From: Augochlora pura
Taxonomy: Eukaryota > Arthropoda > Insecta > Hymenoptera > Halictidae
Length of the DNA stretch: 64,000 nucleotides
Direction: 5' to 3'
NCBI RefSeq assembly: GCF_028453695.1
Contig: NC_135777.1
Location: 16,233,714 to 16,297,713 of the forward strand
Positions within the stretch are counted from its first letter, which is position 1. Every line of letters begins with the position of its first letter. This document shows positions 36,900-47,573 of this stretch, piece by piece. A program made the translations under genes and the position numbers. The notes beneath the pieces were generated by a model. That model was given only the letters and a program-made list of their open reading frames with translations, was not told the origin of the DNA and did not search any database.

Positions 36900-38254
36900 A
36901 TGTAAACGCGCGTTTCCTTTACCATTTCCATATTGGATTCGGTGGAAACGGGGGACGTATTTCTTTCGAAATGGTAAATACGAAACAATCGTGTAATTAA
37001 TTTGGATCAATGCGCACCGTTCGCTTGCATTTCAGTGATTGTTTTTAATTTCTGCCGGATCGCGGATAATAATGTTTTATCGGCGTATTAAATTTAACAT
37101 TTATTCAATTATTTGTAACGGGCGAGCGCGCGACAATTTTAATCGCGACTCGCTTCTCATCCATCATTCAATCACTCAATTATGTCGTCTCAGCGGAAAT
37201 GACCGCACGATGATAACAATCGCACAGGAGAATTATGATGTCGTTTACGGTTTATTGAGTGAAATAAAAATGATAATGAAATAAATTTAGGAATAGGTAT
37301 GGTCCAGCGTTCTTTAAAATAGAAAATAGATTTTATTTTTACCATAAAGTATACCTTTAGTGAATGAGAGATGTTATTGTATTTTATTCTTATAAAATTC
37401 AACAACTTTGCAAATAGCGATAAATTTATAAACATCTTTATAAATGAGTTTAGTGTAAATATAACGATACATTTGCATACAAAATTATATTACATGTCAG
37501 AACTGATTTAGCAAATTAAAAGATGCATTAATGATAAATAATGTAGAATATCAAATAAATGATGTATAAAAACGTGTAACAATATCACTATGTTAATATC
37601 AATTGTTCACGAAATGTTTCAAGATCGTGCTCATTTAAAAATAAAGTTCTGTGACTCGTTTCTACGAATCAGTTATCTCAAACCAATATCTTATTCATAG
37701 AGAGACAAGAGAGGTTAGTTATTTATTTACAGAACGTTCAATTCTGCTCCAGTATTCTATTCTGTTTATGGTAGTTCCTAGAGGATTGAATATTCTTCGA
37801 TACGTGAAGTTTTATTCAGCGTGTTACAAAATTGTATTCAAAAATACGACACAGCACTATGGGGGTTGATTTCACCCCTTCAGAGAAATTGGTTCTCGTA
37901 TAGCCGAACATCTACATTCTCACACCGTTTCAATAGAATTCACATTTTCGGTTTAAAAGCCTTCTCTTGTTAGCTTTTCTCCTTCTTTCATCTATTTTCT
38001 TTTAATACCTCTTACTACTTTCTGAAAAATAATCAGATCGTATTTACTATCGTCGTATCAACTATTATCGTACAATTATACTTGTCAGACTTAACAGAGA
38101 TTGTTCAATTTTGTCGAATGATTCAAGTCAGCAAAGCCAATTTTCTGAAAACATTAAATATTAAAATTACTAACTTGAAATTACTAATATTTAAAATTAC
38201 CAACACCAATTATATTTCTATTTACTTTTCAGTTCTAGAATTCTACATAATCTA
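36900..38254. other. AT-rich unique stretch
   Basis: No gene or repeat recognised. Confidence 0.35.
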
Positions 38255-38395
38255 TATTATATTTTCTATATAAAAGTTATGATATGAAAATCTTTTTCTA
38301 TAAAAATATTACGAAACGAAAATCTTTTTCTATAAAGAAATTGTGAGATTAAAATTTTTGTTTCTACAAAAGAATTATGAAACAAACATCTCTCT
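38255..38395 (+). repeat. Diverged tandem repeat, period about 38
   Basis: Roughly four copies of a unit built on aaaatctttttctataaa plus tattacgaaac, increasingly degenerate at the ends. Confidence 0.65.
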
Positions 38396-39680
38396 CGAAC
38401 AGTGCTATACAATTTTAAACAACCGGGGGGAAATGTCCCGGGCAATCCGTCGAGGCAATAAATAATTAAGCAGAACGTCGAACGATTTTAGTTAATTCCA
38501 GGTATTTTTGCAATTAACTGTATCCCCTAGTCGCCTTTCATCGGCTCCTGCACAATATCCCCGATAATACCGAGTTAAGAGCATCGATATCTTGGCGCGG
38601 GATCCGATAAAGAATGTTGTCTTCCACGGGCCATTCATTCGCTTATAATTGATCCATTAATTGGCGGTCCGGCCCGATTCATACCACGGCTCAATGGATG
38701 ATCTCCATTTAAATCACAAAAAAAAAGGGTCCGACTGACAACCGGCGGAACTGGTTCAGTTTATCAGAAAGGTTCCGGTGAATGATTGGTAGCGGGCTAT
38801 TTCAAAAAGAGCAGCTTGAGCCGTAAAGCTTGTTTTGATCCCTAAAAGGAAAGGACCCCCATTCTCTCCGTATCCGGACGTTCTTCGAAATTCAGGATAC
38901 TTCTATTGTTATCCCGCGGTAGTGTGTTTCGGGTTTATGTCGCGGGATATAAAAGGAATTTTTGGTTCAAAATGTCAATTCCCTGCTACATTTTTCTGGT
39001 TTAATGTTACTCGTCACATTATCGGTTATGGTTCCCTTTCATCCACCATGGTCCTGTACTATATGGAAATTTGTTAAGGCTATTACAATCTATTACATAG
39101 CTTCTTATCTGCAGCGTTTATTTATGAAAAAACTGACTGAATAATAGAATAAGAAGTGTTAACATATGTGCACTGAAATTCCTTTTCTGTTCTTATAGCT
39201 GTTCAGTAATTGTTGAAAATATATTAATAAAAAGGATACAATCATATGCTTTTGGTAGGGAAAAGTTATAAATTTTGTACAACATTTTTAGATCTTCGAG
39301 GAATTTTCCTACCAATGAGTTCCTTTTACAAAATTTATAAAACAGACGACTACAGAAATATCTTGTTTCAATATTCCAAGAAAATAATATATTAGCACTA
39401 TTTTATTCATTTGCTTAATTTTCCACATTTTAAAACTGTTATAAAAGTATTGCAAATTGTCTAATGCTAGATTAATTGACGCATACAATAAATAATAATC
39501 AATCAATGCGCAAGGTACGACTTGGACAACTATTCGATCATTTGATATAATTTAATTAAAGACCCATCTTTTTTAAAAATTCTTTATAAACATACCTTAT
39601 CAATCATCGCGATCTATATCGTCTAATTATATTACATATTAACTGTATTCTACAATTTATAACTCAATGACAACCGTTCC
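38396..39680. other. Unique stretch
   Basis: 38420-39080 is GC-richer with overlapping frames under 85 codons. No gene recognised. Confidence 0.35.
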
Positions 39681-39717
39681 TATAAATACAACGCGCGCGA
39701 CCGCTGCACTCATTCGT
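39681..39717 (+). promoter_or_regulatory. Candidate TATA + Inr core promoter
   Basis: TATAAATA at 39681-39688 is followed by TCATTC at 39710-39715, a match to the arthropod initiator TCAKTY. The putative start A is at 39712, 31 bases from the first T of the box, which is canonical spacing. The next bases (gtttcgttcaacttcc) would be the leader. No downstream gene is visible, so it could be chance, a promoter for an exon outside the window, or a non-coding transcript. Confidence 0.3.
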
Positions 39718-41098
39718 TTCGTTCAACTTCCGTAAATTCGGGCATAGAGAAAAAAAAAGCCGTTTGAAACGGTAAACTCGTTTCGAAAAACTAGCTAAAT
39801 ATCCGAAAAATCAAAGAAAAGTTTCCCGTGACCTCTCACTCAATCAATAATCAATGTAGCCAATGGCAAAAAAAAAAACGCGGAGCTGGTAATCCACTTT
39901 CGTGTATTTGACTTTGCACTTCAATCGCGAAAGCAAACGCGATATTTCACGGACCGGTAAATAAGTGGGATAAATAGAATATTTATTCGGTAATTATTTT
40001 TCGAAACGCTGTGCTTTAAAATCCGCGCGATTACAAATAGTCCGGGATAATGGGACAATTTGTAATGCGTGCAATTCGTATTGTATAACTCGGCGCGTGC
40101 GACTGGGGAGAGTACGCGATAGATCAGACGGTATGAACGGGAAGGTCAACGACCGACGAAATAAATAATTTAAAAAGGCCAAAAGGAGACGTGCAAAAGT
40201 ATTCGGACAGAAGAATTCGGGAACAATGGAATCAAGGATGGCCGAAAACGAAATGGACTCCTCGAAGGAGGAGATAATGTTTTCGTAAAGATTTCTGCGT
40301 TCCTGTTTGGATACGTGCGATGAACAAGAGGATAATTGATAAACGTGAGATGAATAATGGTCAATGATATAAATTTTGCAATGGAAGAGTATGCGAATTA
40401 TAAAAATGTCTAGAATAAAGAAATAAGAAATGGTGAAAGGTACAATTGTTTGGAGAACTATGCTGTCATAAATGAAAGAAGTTTATATCAAACTCTAATT
40501 ATTGACAGAGTTATTAATACTTATTGGAATAATATAATATGGTATAAAATATGTCTTCATTACAATAATAATTTTATTTTAGTAGTGACTTGTATCCTTG
40601 TAAAATATATTAACATATTATTGATTTGTAATAAGATAAAATTATTATTAAATATTATATATACATATATAATTTTAATAATACTATTAGTGATATAGAA
40701 GTATTTGTTCATATATAAATAATATAATATAATAACATAATATATAAATAATAAGTATCTGTAATTGCAAAAAGCGCACTGTAAATATTGTTGCAATGAA
40801 TCTTTCAGACAAAAAATATTATGACATAATAGCTTTGGTTATTGTGTTTATATACTACAGTCATTTCGTCGCAATTATTTCTTACTGCCAAATTACATTT
40901 GCGAGTAAATAGTGTAATGCTGTAAACCGATTATCACAGTGCTGGTTCGTCAACAAAGCTGCATACTATTATCCACTCTAATAGGCTATTATATGTTAAG
41001 TAGATTGAATGGTGTCATCGGAAGTACATCAGTCCCATTCATTAATAAATTATCATTCCGAAAGAAACGTTCATTACAATATATGTATAATGATTACA
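39718..41098. other. AT-rich unique stretch
   Basis: Includes gcaaaagtattcggacag at 40193-40210, reminiscent of Tc1-type inner ends but without a partner. A very AT-rich block lies at 40560-40760. No gene. Confidence 0.35.
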
Positions 41099-41415
41099 TT
41101 AATACTAAACCTACCGACATTTCATGTATAACTACTCCTACCATGAGCGGTCAAATGACCGCTTCAAAAAAAAAAACATATGCATCTTAATATAGAAAGA
41201 GATTATAGCCAATTGGATAGTAAACAAAATATTTTTCTAGTGCTACGATAAAAACCCGCTCCCCGCTTTTCTATTTAGAAAGTTTTATTTACCTATCATT
41301 ACACTTTTTACAAATTACAGCATTTCGTATTGCACATTTTCCATATACGTATTTTTTACATTTTACGCAAATTTTTGTTAGTAAAAACAAAATTTAGTAC
41401 ACATTAAAGTAGAGA
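41099..41415 (-). mobile_element. 3' end of a piggyBac-like transposon
   Basis: Begins with TTAA (41099-41102) followed by tactaaacctaccg, a plausible piggyBac-type terminus. Next comes a subterminal palindrome, GCGGTC-aaat-GACCGC (41147-41162). Further in, on the minus strand, is a Cys-rich peptide typical of the transposase C-terminus (41289-41393). The element then runs into the assembly gap, so its other end is not visible here. Confidence 0.55.
41289..41393 (-). pseudogene. piggyBac transposase C-terminal Cys-rich fragment
   Basis: Thirty-four codons ending at TAA (41289-41291). The pattern is CVKC, then GKC eight residues after its second Cys, then CKKC seven further on, just before the stop. 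Zinc-binding Cys-rich tails of this kind close many piggyBac transposases. An in-frame TAA lies immediately upstream (41394-41396), so the gene is broken or this copy is diverged. The frame upstream of that stop stays open to the N gap. Assignment is by motif and by the adjacent TTAA end; a homology search would settle it. Confidence 0.5.
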
Positions 41416-41515
41416 NNNNNNNNNNNNNNNNNNNNNNNNNNNNNNNNNNNNNNNNNNNNNNNNNNNNNNNNNNNNNNNNNNNNNNNNNNNNNNNNNNNNN
41501 NNNNNNNNNNNNNNN
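41416..41515. other. Assembly gap, 100 N
   Basis: Exactly 100 N, the conventional placeholder for a gap of unknown size. Transposon-like sequence on both sides suggests a repeat broke the assembly. Confidence 0.99.
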
Positions 41516-41516
41516 T

Positions 41517-41636
41517 AGCGAGTACGACGAGCTAGGAGTGTCTAGATACGGGAGAGGACCTCCATTTGAAAATACAAATCAAACAGTTGGTTTTTCGGGA
41601 TCTATTGTATTCAAACTACCAGAGCTATTCAAGTGA
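41517..41636 (+). pseudogene. Probable piggyBac transposase internal fragment
   Basis: An open frame of 39 codons runs from the gap edge to TGA (41634-41636). It contains YGRGPPFENTNQ followed by TVGFSGSIVFKL. A Y-x-G...G-x-(S/G)GS-V-V-x-x-L arrangement precedes the DNFF/DNYF catalytic segment in piggyBac transposases. The frame ends just where that segment would follow, so it is truncated. It lies on the plus strand, opposite to the C-terminal fragment across the gap. Identification is by resemblance only. Confidence 0.4.
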
Positions 41637-43810
41637 AATTTGGAACGATTCTGATTCGTAACGTGCGTCGCGCGCTTGTTTGTTTTTTCCTTTTTTTTTT
41701 TTTTTTTGGCGACAAAATACAGCGCGGCTTTCGCGTTACGTGTAGCGGAAGTAAACTTTACGGAAAAGGGAAAAGTTCGAGGCGCGCGCGAGCAAAATTC
41801 CTAGGCACTGCGACATCTGAAATAATAATACCGTGCGGGACCGATTATGTAATAGCCGAGGTCGGGCAATATCTGCCACGAAACGCTGTAACGAAATTAT
41901 TCTGTCCACACGTCAGAGTTTGTTTAAAAATCGATATTTTCGTTCTGCTTTTTCGTTTTCGCTGAGAAATCGCAGAATTTCGGCAGCTTTTCCATTAACG
42001 ATATAACTGATCCGTGTATACGTATTACAAAGTAAACAGCTATGCATAGAGACAAATTTGAGGTAGAATTTTAATAGAAATGGTATATTACGAAATATTA
42101 GATTTTTACAATTTTTCTAATAATTACAAAACTGGGGTAAATTCAGTTATATCATCATTGTTAAAAGAACCTTTTGGAAATTATATGTTAAAAATTGTTA
42201 TAACCCACGCGGACATAAAAATGCAAAATCTACTTATCAATTTCGATTTTCTACAATATTGAACTGTAATGTAATATATATAATTTTATATTATTCCGTA
42301 CGAAAATCCGAAATTCACGCTCGAAACGAAAGCAAAAGGTAGAGCGTACAAAATTAGTTCAAAAATGCACTTTTAAAATTAGTTAAAAAATTGTATTATC
42401 AGAATCGAGGGAAATAAATTAATGAACACGTATCGAGTAAAATAAATGCGAAAAAGTAATTCCGTTCCATAGAAATGATATTAATTTACAGACTGTGATG
42501 CGTAACAAATTTTCCGCAGTTATTATTACTCACATATTCTGACAAAAGCTAGCGGTCGGAATACAAAATTGCAAAAGCACCGCATTAAAAAAATATGACC
42601 GCGCCGCATACGACTTTATTAAAATGAAGGAACAGCATTTTCGTCTACCGTCCGCGTTTTTCGACTCGCATTGAACATTATAATGTAACCACGCGTGTAA
42701 CAGGACACTATTCGCACTACCAAATTATGCACATAAATATCCATACAATTTCCTCAACATCTTCAGTCGAAACGTTCCTTCCCGAACTCTCACGTACACG
42801 TATGCAAATCCCCCATCCATCCGCATTACAAAACAACAAATATTTTCAGCCGTACGTGTCATTCCAGAACTGCGAATCAATGTACAAACTAGTTCTTTAC
42901 TCGATCGTCGCAGAAATATCGTCCTCATTCGATGCCCAAGTCGCAGAAACTTTTCTGCAGCGCAGAACATTTAACATAATTTCGAATTTAATGCAGTTTG
43001 CGCGTTTTAACTATAAACCGATCGAGTTGGGTTCTTGCTGACCCGAATTGTTTACGCGCTGATATTTACGGAATTAGAAACAAGGCATCTCAAAAAGGCT
43101 AAGTGGATAAGTTTCTTGTTTGTAATAATAGAAAAAGAGTATTAGGAAGATGTTATTTCACTTTTAGTGATATATAATATGATATTAATAGTTTTATATT
43201 ATTATATTCCTAACATTATTAATAGTTTTTTATTAGCGCAGGCACAGAAGAAATATGAAAATTAAATTTCTTTTCTTTTCTCTATTAAAAATACCTGCAA
43301 TGCTCCGGTTTACACGAATGCCAAAAACACGTTTGTCCAGGTATAGGGATTCCAAAAGCGTCGACATATTTTCAGAATTCGAAAATAGGAAATTGATTTC
43401 GGTCATGAACGTTCTGTTAAAAATATCCGCGAGGTTCTCCCGGTTTATCAAAAATCGCGGGCGTGTGTGGCAGCCGGGCATCGTTCCGCGCAGATATTTC
43501 AGCTGCTTAATGCTGCCTCGGCTCCGCTCATCGGGGCTCTAATTACACGCATTAATATCGCCGATTAAACCTCACTTCGCGTCCAGTCCGGCAACCGGGC
43601 TCGAAAAGACCGCTCTCGCGGAAGTTTTATATTCCTCGGGACTCTGTAACGGTGGCCGGCTAACGAGAAAATTCGTTTTCACTATTCACGAAAATCATCG
43701 ATTCTCTGCCGGTCGTACGAACAACCGCAGCGTACACAATTTGTCTTTAATATTTGACGTTTCATCCGTGAAGCTTCGCACGCGCGTATGGGCGCCGCGG
43801 TATGCGCGCG
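41637..43810. other. Unique stretch
   Basis: A T17 run lies near 41691-41707. Open frames of about 100 codons at 42727-43041 and 41633-41965 have no known domain. No gene supported. Confidence 0.35.
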
Positions 43811-43878
43811 CGTTTCGGAGGGAAAAAGCGAGACAGAGAGAAACAGAGACAAAGAGAGAATCAGACTGAGAGAAAGGG

Positions 43879-43913
<35 letters not shown>

Positions 43914-43941
43914 GAGAGAGAGAGGTACCGAGAGAGAGTGT
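43811..43941. repeat. (GA)n microsatellite block
   Basis: Degenerate GA repeat with a pure run at 43881-43910, preceded by gcgcgcg. The serine/leucine-rich minus-strand frame over it is a repeat translation. Confidence 0.9.
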
Positions 43942-44202
43942 TCGCGCTGTTCTTAAATCTGCTCGCAAACCTGCACATCTGCCAGCCACACGGTTTCCTT
44001 CTATTTCACCTTGTTCGGCCGTGTTCTTCTCGGCACAAGCAAATGCCGCACATACAGAAGCGACCGGCGGGATTCGCCCTGTTATCTCCTTTCTGCCGCG
44101 GCTGCCTCTCGGATCCGCGCTGCCTTCTCTTAAACCCCGGGTTTACGATTCCAACGGCGAGCACCGGTTACTACATCAATGTCGAAATTAACTAATTTCT
44201 TT
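43942..44202. other. GC-rich unique segment
   Basis: Sits between a GA and a TC microsatellite. It has an 85-codon open frame on the plus strand without a recognisable domain. Confidence 0.35.
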
Positions 44203-44236
44203 CCTCTCTCACTCTCTCTTTCTCTCTCTCTCTCTC
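44203..44236. repeat. (TC)n microsatellite
   Basis: Imperfect TC repeat about 34 bases long. Confidence 0.85.
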
Positions 44237-44629
44237 ATTTCCGACCAGTTATCGCGCAACTCGTCCGGATCAGAGCCTTGCGACAACCTTATCAGCGTGA
44301 TACTCGCGAATTGCTGGCATTTCAGAGATCCGTTTGATTTTTTCACTCTTTGATCGTTCACCCCTTTCTGTGACCCATAGCTGTCTACGAAGAGCGTACT
44401 CGTTGAAAGTACGCCGTTTCCGGGCTTTGCTGAATAACCTTGGCGAACGTTTTTTTTTTCCAAGAGATACACGGCACTACGAGACACGCTGTACTAGTTC
44501 CGCGTAGTTCTGCGTAGATGTTCACGATTTTTTTGTGGTTCTATGTACAGTTTCAATGGTCTGCATGAATTGATACAGTTCTCTGTAGTTTTATGTAGCT
44601 GGTTATATGTATATTTGATTGGTTATGTA
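44237..44629. other. Unique segment
   Basis: No gene recognised. Its 3' part grades into degenerate gtagtt/tatgta repeats. Confidence 0.35.
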
Positions 44630-44735
44630 TGGTTTTGTGTAATTCTACGGAATTTTAGATAATTCTATATGATACTGTATAATTTTATACAATTTTATAT
44701 AACTTCATATAATTTTATATAATTTTATGTAGGAT
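44630..44735 (+). repeat. Degenerate AATTTTATAT repeat
   Basis: Eight or so diverged copies of a 10-12-bp unit such as aattttatat and aacttcatat. Confidence 0.7.
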
Positions 44736-46394
44736 CTTAATATACAAAACATTTTCTAATAAATGATATAGCTATAGCAATAATAATAACCTTAGCAACT
44801 TTTATATTCATCACTGATGGTAGGTTTGAATCATGTTTCCTATCTACGTACCAAAATCGCAATTCTCCCCCGGAAAGAAACATAAATTAGAGCCATCAGT
44901 ACCGACCGTACGTCATTTAACATATTGCATCAACTATTACTCTTGAACACAGTCATCGAGTGTCTGCGATACGTCATATCGGTGATCCAATTTACGTATT
45001 CCGGTTAGAAAAAATATGTGTCCGTTTTCCTGGACTCATTTTATTGATTACTTCCGTCGCTCTACTTATCAGTAGTCCGCGAACGTTTCTGGAAATTTAT
45101 GTGTTTGTATACCTGTTTACAGGAGAACTGGAGCCGCGTAGAGTTCAGATTTTTGTTGTAAACATATTCGCGCTTCAAAAATTCTCTAAAACTTTGTAAA
45201 ATTTCATCGATACCACAGAACATTTTTAATTAGAATTAAATTAAAATTCAGTATTTAGTTCTTAACATTCGAAAGTCATTTTAACTGTAAATCTTTTTTC
45301 TAATTTATAGTATTTTTATTTTACATAAACTGCAATTTAATACATACTAATTTGAACTTTCTGATTTATCAATATATAATCGTTAATATATACACATCTG
45401 TTAATATATAACCTAACAATTTTTTAGATCTAAAAGTTGCTGTAATTACCATTTGGACAACAATTGATTATATAATAATTGTCTTGGAACGCGATGTAAC
45501 AATTCATATATAAAGAGTTAACAAAGTGTGTATAGTGAAATTTAGCGTCCATCGAGGTCCTTTTGCGTCTAAAAATAATAAATAACTTTAGTCGATACGT
45601 AATCACCAAAGTTTCCGATGCGAATATTTTCAGTTGATTATTCTTGTTATATTCCTTCTTACTTCGGGGCACTAAATTCCGCTGCCTCTTTCAAAACATC
45701 GATACGCGTTGTATCGTCTAATTAACTTTCATCTGCTTGAGCTGCAGGCTCGCAGCATACGTATGTTCTCCAACTTATCGTGAGCAACGGATAGGCGCAG
45801 GGAAAGGAGGTCAGGATTCTATTCCATCACTCTTGGTAGCTCGAACCTTCATCTTCTCTTAAATTCTAAGCCAAGAATTCATATGGAAATTCTGTAAATC
45901 TGTATTTCTTGAGAAGGTTCCCGGATGAGGTAGCTTGCCTTTAATATCGTAAACAAAGAATTTACTTTTATTTAGAAATACCCGCTTCGCTATTTTTATA
46001 CCGCCGCACGCTTAATGTTAATAATACGTTTCTGCTTTATGCGTCGGCTTTCCATGGAACGTTTTGCATTACGAAATACTTTCAACTATATTTTACAGTT
46101 GCAGATTCGTCAATTTATTATTAAATATATATATAAAAACGATAGTTATTTCTTTCTCATTTGTATTAATTGTAAGTTAGAAGAAAATTACGTATAAATT
46201 GTTTTAATTTAAAAAAAAATGGTACAACTCGTTTCGTTCACTTTTAAAAATTTCATTCGGCATCAAACGTTGTCCGAATGTTAATTACAGCAGCGTGAAT
46301 AATTATGGACGAAAAATGTTTGTATGATCTCATTGATATTTGAACGAAAACTTAATTAAACGTCGAGGTTGTATATTTTTACATGAAAAATTAT
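44736..46394. other. AT-rich unique stretch
   Basis: No gene or repeat recognised. Short frames under 85 codons only. Confidence 0.35.
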
Positions 46395-46690
46395 AGAAAA
46401 TAGAAATATATGTATATTACTATAGTATATTAGAAATAATAAAAAATATAAATAAATAAATGTATATTGCGATATTAGAAATAATAAAAAACAGAAATAC
46501 ATAAATGTATATTATGATATTAGAAATAATAAAAGACAGAAATACATAAATGTATGTTAGTATATTAGAAATAATAAAAAACAGAAATATGTGTATACGA
46601 TTATATTAAAAATAATAAAAAATAGAAATAAATAAATAAATGTATATCCGTATACTACAAATAATAGGAGATGGAAATATACAAGTATAG
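46395..46690 (+). repeat. Tandem repeat, period about 45-50 bp, six diverged copies
   Basis: Units contain attagaaataataaaaaaca followed by gaaatacataaatgtatatt. The interior copies are the most alike. Confidence 0.8.
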
Positions 46691-47035
46691 TGTTTCGTTA
46701 AGTTTACGTTCAAACATCGGAGCAATGTAAAACAACGCATACCACTGTATTTTATTACAAGACCGCAGAGTCGCAGTACGAACGTTCTTTGACGAACGTG
46801 GTACTTTTCGGCGGCCTTAACGGGACTCAGGCGAGAAGTTAATCCCGCGCGCGGAGTAGTCGCAACGCCCGTAACATTTTAATGCGATTTCTATTCACGT
46901 TTCGGAAAAATCGCGCAACACTGTTATGCCATTTCGCGGAGCCCTCCTCGCCCCGTCGTCCCCTCGTATTTTCAACTGGCACGTGCGCGGAAAGAGAGAA
47001 CGAGACGCCTTCCTTTTTTCTTTTTTCCGCTCGTC

Positions 47036-47040
<5 letters not shown>
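46691..47040. other. CpG-rich segment upstream of TC tract
   Basis: Contains ttcaactggcacgtgcg (46970-46986), echoed 400 bases later by ttcaattggcacgtgtg (47373-47389). This suggests the repeat family of the following entries is part of a longer duplicated block. Confidence 0.4.

Positions 47041-47088
<48 letters not shown>
47041..47088. repeat. (CT)24 microsatellite
   Basis: Forty-eight bases of pure CT, the longest pure dinucleotide repeat in the window. The overlapping frame of 184 codons (46926-47480) owes its length to this tract. Confidence 0.95.
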
Positions 47089-47091
<3 letters not shown>

Positions 47092-47120
47092 CCTATCTCT
47101 TTCAGCGACGTCTCTCTCCC

Positions 47121-47225
47121 GTAAATACCGCGGTAAGAATTTACATGCAAATTTTAGACGCTCGGTTCACTACGGAATCATGCTCAGTTTTTTTCCCTCT
47201 TCCGCCGTTTCCGGTTCGTCCCCTG
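47121..47225 (+). repeat. Dispersed octamer-bearing repeat, copy 1
   Basis: Shares with three other sites an order of blocks: a CGGYRAGA motif, then tttacatgcaaatttt, then a variable 25-base segment, then a pyrimidine-rich stretch ending near ccgccgtttccgg. The core includes ATGCAAAT, the POU-factor octamer. There is no coding frame. Confidence 0.6.
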
Positions 47226-47238
47226 CCCACCCACCCCC
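47220..47238 (-). other. G-quadruplex motif on minus strand
   Basis: On the plus strand CCCC-TG-CCC-A-CCC-A-CCCCC gives four G runs on the minus strand with loops of 1, 1 and 2. Confidence 0.7.
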
Positions 47239-47440
47239 TTCGCGGACCGCGAGTTCTATTGATTTTTATCGATAGATATACATACGCGTACGTACGTCTA
47301 CGTAGAAGTTGTTCCGAAGTTATGCGCTTCTTATTTGTAATTCGCCGGCCGGAGAGACAGAGAGAGAGAGCGTTCAATTGGCACGTGTGGCTAAGGGAGC
47401 CGACCGTATTTCCATCCCAGTGGAAAATGTCTGTTTCTCT

Positions 47441-47545
47441 TAAATCTTCCGGCAAGAATTTACATGCAAATTCCAGATAGCAGATGTGCCGCGGAATCAA
47501 ATTGATTTCTTCCCTCCTTTGTCCCGCGTCTTTCATTCCCCGGTA
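47441..47545 (+). repeat. Dispersed octamer-bearing repeat, copy 2
   Basis: ccggcaagaatttacatgca followed by aattccaga closely matches copy 1, which lies 320 bases upstream. The following cggaatca and the pyrimidine tract also align. Confidence 0.6.
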
Positions 47546-47556
47546 CTCCGACGTCC

Positions 47557-47573
47557 CCGCCGCCGCCGCCGCC
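47557..47573. repeat. (CCG)n microsatellite
   Basis: Five CCG/CGC units in a GC-rich patch. Confidence 0.85.

Noticed and set aside
40193..40210. gcaaaagtattcggacag as a Tc1-type inverted terminus
   Set aside because: No partner in inverted orientation and no flanking TA-defined ends found nearby.
46926..47480. 184-codon open frame, the longest in the window
   Set aside because: Its length comes from the (CT)24 tract (Leu-Ser repeats); the opposite strand gives an Arg-Glu frame through the same tract.
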